Made by a program: the position numbers and the translations under genes. From Pandoraea vervacti (GTDB lineage: Bacteria > Pseudomonadota > Gammaproteobacteria > Burkholderiales > Burkholderiaceae): a stretch of 64,000 nucleotides of DNA. The DNA is taken from NCBI RefSeq assembly GCF_000934605.2, contig NZ_CP010897.2:2976001-3040000 (forward strand), given 5' to 3'. Positions within the stretch are counted from its first letter, which is position 1. Each line of letters starts with the position of its first letter. Positions 60,840 to 64,000 of the stretch are shown piece after piece. The notes under the pieces were generated by a model that worked only from the letters and a program-made list of their open reading frames with translations, did not search any database and was not told the DNA's origin.

Positions 60840-61031
60840 TCAAGACTCGTCGCGCGCGCCCCACGGGATGAGCATCGTGGCCGTGCACGTCGCGCCTGCC
60901 AGGACCGCCGCCACGCCATAGCGCGAGACCTCGGGCAGGTTGAACAACAAACCGTGGATAGTGGCGAAAATGCCTCCCAGCATGACGAATGCTGCGATGG
61001 AGGCAATGACGACGCGGATATCGGAACACAT
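60840..61031 (-). CDS. Small two-helix membrane protein, tandem paralogue 1
   Basis: 63 residues with two predicted membrane helices (IRVVIASIAAFVMLGGIFAT, then YGVAAVLAGATCTATMLIPW). GAGG lies six bases before the ATG. Its first 29 residues match the neighbour at 61243-61458 nearly throughout (RVVIASIAAF, LGG-FATIHGLL), so the two are tandem duplicates on the same strand. I do not know the family. One Cys in helix 2. Confidence 0.8.
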   Translation of the reverse strand: MCSDIRVVIASIAAFVMLGGIFATIHGLLFNLPEVSRYGVAAVLAGATCTATMLIPWGARDES

Positions 61032-61242
61032 ACGCCACCTCACAACGAGACCACGCCCGTTGCGAAGCGGATGGTTGCGACCGCGAGATTCGGCGAGCCT
61101 CGCCGCGTGCCCGACACGCGTCACGCGGCGGATGCGAACCTGGGGTGGCTTCGACGGCGTCCCTCGATTTCAGTGTAGGACGCCGGGCATCAAAGCGTTA
61201 GCGGATCACGCGTGATCGGGCGTGATCGGGCGCGCGCATCGC

Positions 61243-61458
61243 TCACGTTTTGCGCTTGGCATCGGCCTCGCCCTCTTCGTCACGCGGCCAGGGCGTAAGC
61301 ATGACGACAATGAACAGAATGCCGAACAGCACCGTGATGACACCGCCGTGCATGACGTGCGACTTGTCGTAGAGCAGACCGTGGATGGTGGCGAATGCCC
61401 CGCCAAGCGTCATGAAGGCCGCGATCGAAGCAATGACGACGCGAAATTCCGAGCCCAT
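61243..61458 (-). CDS. Small two-helix membrane protein, tandem paralogue 2
   Basis: 71 residues, two predicted helices (FRVVIASIAAFMTLGGAFAT, then VITVLFGILFIVVMLTPW) and an acidic then basic tail (RDEEGEADAKRKT). AAGGAG lies five bases before the ATG, a very strong site. Similar to the gene at 60840-61031 in the first helix and both share the TMxPW end. Transcribed ahead of that copy with 211 bases between. Function unknown. Confidence 0.82.
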   Translation of the reverse strand: MGSEFRVVIASIAAFMTLGGAFATIHGLLYDKSHVMHGGVITVLFGILFIVVMLTPWPRDEEGEADAKRKT

Positions 61459-61569
61459 AGCGACTCCTTATAGTTATCGGCGATGGTACCGCTCACGTAA
61501 CCTCTTTGGCGGCAACACCAGTGTACGCCGAACCCCATAGCTCGCCAATTGAGTCGCATGCCTAAACAA

Positions 61570-61597
61570 ACCGGCATTGACCCGCGTCAATGCCGGT
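61570..61597 (-). terminator. Intrinsic terminator downstream of the DUF1488 gene
   Basis: A perfect 12-bp stem (ACCGGCATTGAC / GTCAATGCCGGT) with a 4-base loop; on the minus strand it is followed by TTTGTTT. It lies 56 bases after the DUF1488 stop. Confidence 0.75.
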
Positions 61598-61652
61598 GTT
61601 TGAAGACCTTCACTTTATGGGAGGCTTAAGCCCTGAATCCGCGAAGCGCCGA

Positions 61653-61946
61653 TCACCGGCGCGCTTCGTGCTGCTGCGCCCAGCGGAAGTGCCCGCTGCG
61701 AAGCAGCACCGGGCCGGGCAGGCCCATCGCCAGATACTCACGCGTGAGTGCGTGGATGCGGCTGCGCCCATGCTCGAACGCGTTCAGCAGGTCGTCGGCC
61801 CGCGCGGAATGCGCATGAAAGTGTGATTCGAGCGCTTCGGCCGAAACCGCACAATCGATGGGGCGGCCGTTGACGACAACCGCAAACTCGATCGTCAGGT
61901 CTTCGTAGTTGAACATGGGACGGTGATCCGGAAACTCGATTTGCAT
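61653..61946 (-). CDS. DUF1488 family protein
   Basis: 97 residues. Starts MQIEFPDHRPMFNYEDLTIE, then FAVVVNGRPIDCAVSAEALE, the pattern of DUF1488, small cytoplasmic proteins of unknown function in proteobacteria. The start at 61946 is preceded by GGGGGTG. A longer in-frame ATG at 62123 would add 59 residues, but it runs through inverted repeats and is not supported. Downstream an intrinsic terminator follows. Confidence 0.75.
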   Translation of the reverse strand: MQIEFPDHRPMFNYEDLTIEFAVVVNGRPIDCAVSAEALESHFHAHSARADDLLNAFEHGRSRIHALTREYLAMGLPGPVLLRSGHFRWAQQHEARR

Positions 61947-61980
61947 GGCGGCACCCCCGGTTGACGAAAGGACGCAGACG

Positions 61981-61998
61981 ACGTGTCGGCCGACACGT
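61981..61998. promoter_or_regulatory. 18-bp perfect palindrome upstream of DUF1488
   Basis: ACGTGTCGGCCGACACGT is fully self-complementary, 35 bases before the DUF1488 start. A likely dimeric regulator site. Confidence 0.55.
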
Positions 61999-62019
61999 TC
62001 CATCCAGCATAGTGCATGG

Positions 62020-62060
62020 CCGGACGAACCGATAATGACGTCGCTTATCGGTTCGTCCGG
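62020..62060. repeat. 16-bp perfect inverted repeat upstream of DUF1488
   Basis: CCGGACGAACCGATAA is inverted as TTATCGGTTCGTCCGG with a 9-base spacer. No T-run. It lies 74 bases before the DUF1488 start; with the adjacent palindrome and a direct repeat TCCGGATCGA (62056-62065 and 62077-62086) it looks like a dense regulatory block. Confidence 0.75.
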
Positions 62061-62098
62061 ATCGATTGGATAAGGTTCCGGATCGAGCGTCACCTCAT

Positions 62099-62133
62099 AA
62101 AAAACATCTAAATCAACCGACAACCCGTTGATT
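62099..62133 (-). terminator. Candidate intrinsic terminator after the FMN reductase gene
   Basis: On the minus strand, AATCAAC-N9-GTTGATT is followed after six bases by TTTTTT. The stem is short and AT-rich. It begins 15 bases after the stop of the reductase gene. Confidence 0.45.
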
Positions 62134-62147
62134 TTTATAAAACCTCA

Positions 62148-62714
62148 TCAATCTTGCGCTTTGTTCGCATCGAGGAAGGCGACGAATCCCGCAATGAAGT
62201 CGGCCAATTGCTGGCGCACCGCGTCATCCTGAAGTTTGCCGTCCACGTCGATGACCTTGTTCGCGTGCGACACCATCAGACGCCCCTGCCACCACGGCGT
62301 GGTCTGAAGCGTGCGCAACACGGGTAACCAGGCATTCTGGCTAAGGATGGTGCCGAAGCCGCCGGGCGAAGCGCCCATGATCGCCACCGGCTTGTCACGG
62401 AATACCCGGGCACTATCCGCAGGCGGACGCGATAGCCAATCGAGGGCGTTCTTGAACACGCCCGGCATGCCGTTGTTGTACTCGGGCGTGGCGAGCAGCA
62501 GACCGTCGGCCTGTGCGATGGCGTCCTTGAGGGTGGCGACCGCTGCCGGAATCCCCTCGCTCGCCTCTACGTCGCCGTCGTAAAGCGGAATCCCGTGCAG
62601 CGTTCGCACATCGAGCGTGACGCCGGCCGGCGCCAGCGACTTCGCCGCCGCCAGCAGCGCCGTGTTGTAAGAGCCCTTTCGCAGGCTCCCGGACAAACCA
62701 ATGATCGTCGTCAT
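62148..62714 (-). CDS. NADPH-dependent FMN reductase / quinone reductase (ChrR/YieF-like)
   Basis: 188 residues, flavodoxin fold. FMN loop GLSGSLRKGSYNTALL (6-21), and TPEYNNGMPGVFKNALDW (80-97), the diagnostic second motif of the family that reduces FMN, quinones, azo compounds or chromate. AAGGAG lies eight bases before ATG. Likely protects against quinone or oxidative stress. It follows astB on the same strand with about 60 bases between, possibly co-transcribed. Confidence 0.9.
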   Translation of the reverse strand: MTTIIGLSGSLRKGSYNTALLAAAKSLAPAGVTLDVRTLHGIPLYDGDVEASEGIPAAVATLKDAIAQADGLLLATPEYNNGMPGVFKNALDWLSRPPADSARVFRDKPVAIMGASPGGFGTILSQNAWLPVLRTLQTTPWWQGRLMVSHANKVIDVDGKLQDDAVRQQLADFIAGFVAFLDANKAQD

Positions 62715-62774
62715 GCGGTTGACTCCTTTCGTGTCGGATCGGGAAAGACAAGCATCGCGACGTACCGTAGCGGC

Positions 62775-64000
62775 TTAACGAGCCATCGCCGTGCGGGACG
62801 CGTCGCGCTGGAACGAATAAAGACTGCCCAGACCGAGTCGCCGCGTGAGATCGTCGAGCGCCGTGCGGCATTCGTCGAGCAATCCGGGATCGGCAAGGTC
62901 GTCCACGGCCAGCCGATCACGGTAGTGACGCTTCACCCAGTCGGTGAGCGACGCGTAGCGCGCGTCGTTCATCCATAGCCCGGCATGCGCCGCCTGGCGC
63001 TCCTCGTGCGTGAGCACCACGCGCAGCCGCAGACACGCCGGGCCACCCCCGTTGCGCATACTTTCGCGCAAATCGAATACGTGAAGCTCGCGAATCGGGC
63101 CGCCGCTGGCCGCCAAGGACTCCAGATAGCGCCACACCGACGCTCGCTCACGACATTCCTGAGGCACGACCAGTCGCATGCCGCCGCCCGCCTCCGGGGC
63201 ACGCGCGAGCAACTGACTGTTGAAGAGGTAGCTGCGAACGGCGTCCTCCATCGAGACGTCGTCCGCCGACACCTCGACAACCTCCAGTTGCGTGCCCCGG
63301 GCGGCGAGCCGCTCTCGCAGCGTGGCCAGCACCGTCGGCTGATCGACGAATGCCTGCGCGTGGCAGAACAGCACATTGCCGTTGCCGACGGCGATCACGT
63401 CGTTATGAAAGACACCGGCGTCGATGGCATCGGGATGCTGCTGAGCAAACACGACGTCCGTGTCACTTAGACCGTGCAAACGGGCAATGGCCTGACTCGC
63501 CTGCAACGTCTGGCGCGCGGGAAACCGACGCGGCGCAGGCGCGTTGGCGAGATCGTCCCGACCATAGACGAAGAACTCGACGCCGCGCTCGCCATAAGCG
63601 CCGCACAGCCGGGTGTGGTTGGCCGCCCCCTCGTCGCCGAGCGACGGCCAGCCGGGCAATGCGTCATGGTGTGCAAAGCGCGATTCATCGGGAAAGGCCG
63701 CTCGCAGAATGCGCGATGTCGTCTCGTGTTCAATGGCGCGGTGCAACTTGCTGCACAGGTTCGCGGCAGTGAAGTGCACGCGGGCGTCCGAGGTGTCGGC
63801 CGAAGGACTCACGGTTGCAGCGTTGGCCGTCCACATGCTGGCCGCCGAGCAGGCGGCGCCCAGCAGGCTCGGGGCCGTACGGGCCGCGTCACGAATGACC
63901 GTCTTGTCGTCGCCCGTAAATCCAAGGGTGCGCAACAACCCGACCGACGGTCGCTCCTGCGGCGGCAAAACACCCTGGGCGTAACCGAGGTCGGCCAGCG
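62775..64000 (-). CDS. astB: N-succinylarginine dihydrolase AstB, N-terminus cut by window edge
   Basis: About 408 residues are visible of about 445. Second step of the arginine succinyltransferase pathway: N2-succinylarginine to succinylornithine, ammonia and CO2. The frame at the edge reads LADLGYAQGVLPPQERPSVG, continuous with the protein, so the gene extends past 64000. Conserved blocks: FHNDVIAVGNGNVLF (His of the catalytic triad), MRNGGGPACLRLRVVL (catalytic Cys), LPGWPSLGDEGAANHTRL. The remaining ast genes should lie to the right. Confidence 0.94.
   Translation of the reverse strand, partial: LADLGYAQGVLPPQERPSVGLLRTLGFTGDDKTVIRDAARTAPSLLGAACSAASMWTANAATVSPSADTSDARVHFTAANLCSKLHRAIEHETTSRILRAAFPDESRFAHHDALPGWPSLGDEGAANHTRLCGAYGERGVEFFVYGRDDLANAPAPRRFPARQTLQASQAIARLHGLSDTDVVFAQQHPDAIDAGVFHNDVIAVGNGNVLFCHAQAFVDQPTVLATLRERLAARGTQLEVVEVSADDVSMEDAVRSYLFNSQLLARAPEAGGGMRLVVPQECRERASVWRYLESLAASGGPIRELHVFDLRESMRNGGGPACLRLRVVLTHEERQAAHAGLWMNDARYASLTDWVKRHYRDRLAVDDLADPGLLDECRTALDDLTRRLGLGSLYSFQRDASRTAMAR

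Noticed and set aside
1..64000. tRNA, rRNA, insertion sequences, phage genes
   Set aside because: No cloverleaf-like sequence with a GGTTCRA box, no rRNA segment, and no transposase or integrase motifs were seen on either strand by eye; a tRNAscan and an ISfinder search would settle this.

Overview
The window is high-GC DNA with the gene content of a beta-proteobacterium of the order Burkholderiales. A Pandoraea-like or Burkholderia-like chromosome fits best, judging by the many LysR regulators, the PHB genes, the type II cellulose cluster with bcsG, and the AST arginine pathway gene at the right edge. This is inference from gene content; no rRNA or tRNA is present to confirm it. Both edges cut through genes: a phospholipase D/VTT membrane protein on the left and succinylarginine dihydrolase (astB) on the right. 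I see no insertion sequence, prophage, CRISPR array or tRNA gene.

Layout. 1-5.2 kb: stress and envelope genes (phospholipase D-like, DUF4142, BON domain) around two broken pieces of a sigma-54 activator that face each other on opposite strands. 5.2-12.5 kb: a DapA-family aldolase, a chemoreceptor, a YdcZ-type transporter with a divergent LysR, an outer-membrane barrel protein, and a two-gene DUF2092 unit. 12.5-13.6 kb: a decayed stretch with remnants of a DUF2252 gene and an MFS transporter around a SnoaL-like gene. 13.6-19.8 kb: small metabolic genes controlled by two LysR and one AraC regulator, a TauE/SafE permease, and a trans-aconitate methyltransferase. 19.8-23 kb: one locus holding an ECF sigma factor, its membrane anti-sigma factor, a cupredoxin and a Tat-type metallophosphoesterase. 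23-26.3 kb: M23 peptidase, acyltransferase, PAP2 phosphatase. 26.4-29.8 kb: polyhydroxyalkanoate synthase, phasin and acetoacetyl-CoA reductase. 30.5-37.2 kb: a tightly coupled RND efflux operon (adaptor, pump, outer-membrane factor, TetR). 37.4-41 kb: ferredoxin reductase-like flavoprotein, tandem universal stress protein, aldo/keto reductase. 41.2-55.2 kb: the cellulose locus. 55.2-64 kb: FUSC transporter, two methyltransferases, a flavoprotein, two tandem paralogous small membrane proteins, DUF1488, an FMN reductase and astB.

The most notable region is the cellulose locus. One strand reads bcsB-bcsZ-bcsC-bcsQ-bcsA-bcsG, which is a circular permutation of the enterobacterial Q-A-B-Z-C order. 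A BcsR/BcsP-like gene is divergent from bcsB and leads a second unit with a HAD phosphatase and a FUSC protein. BcsG keeps the catalytic residues of the cellulose phosphoethanolamine transferase, but no bcsE or bcsF is visible. BcsZ carries Asn where the Escherichia coli enzyme has its catalytic base Asp243. BcsA has the full glycosyltransferase motif set and a PilZ domain, so synthesis should respond to cyclic di-GMP.

A second recurring theme is short degenerate in-frame tandem repeats (9-nt units coding for SVS, STP or GDxGN-like runs) at protein ends and linkers, and strong inverted repeats in several intergenic regions.
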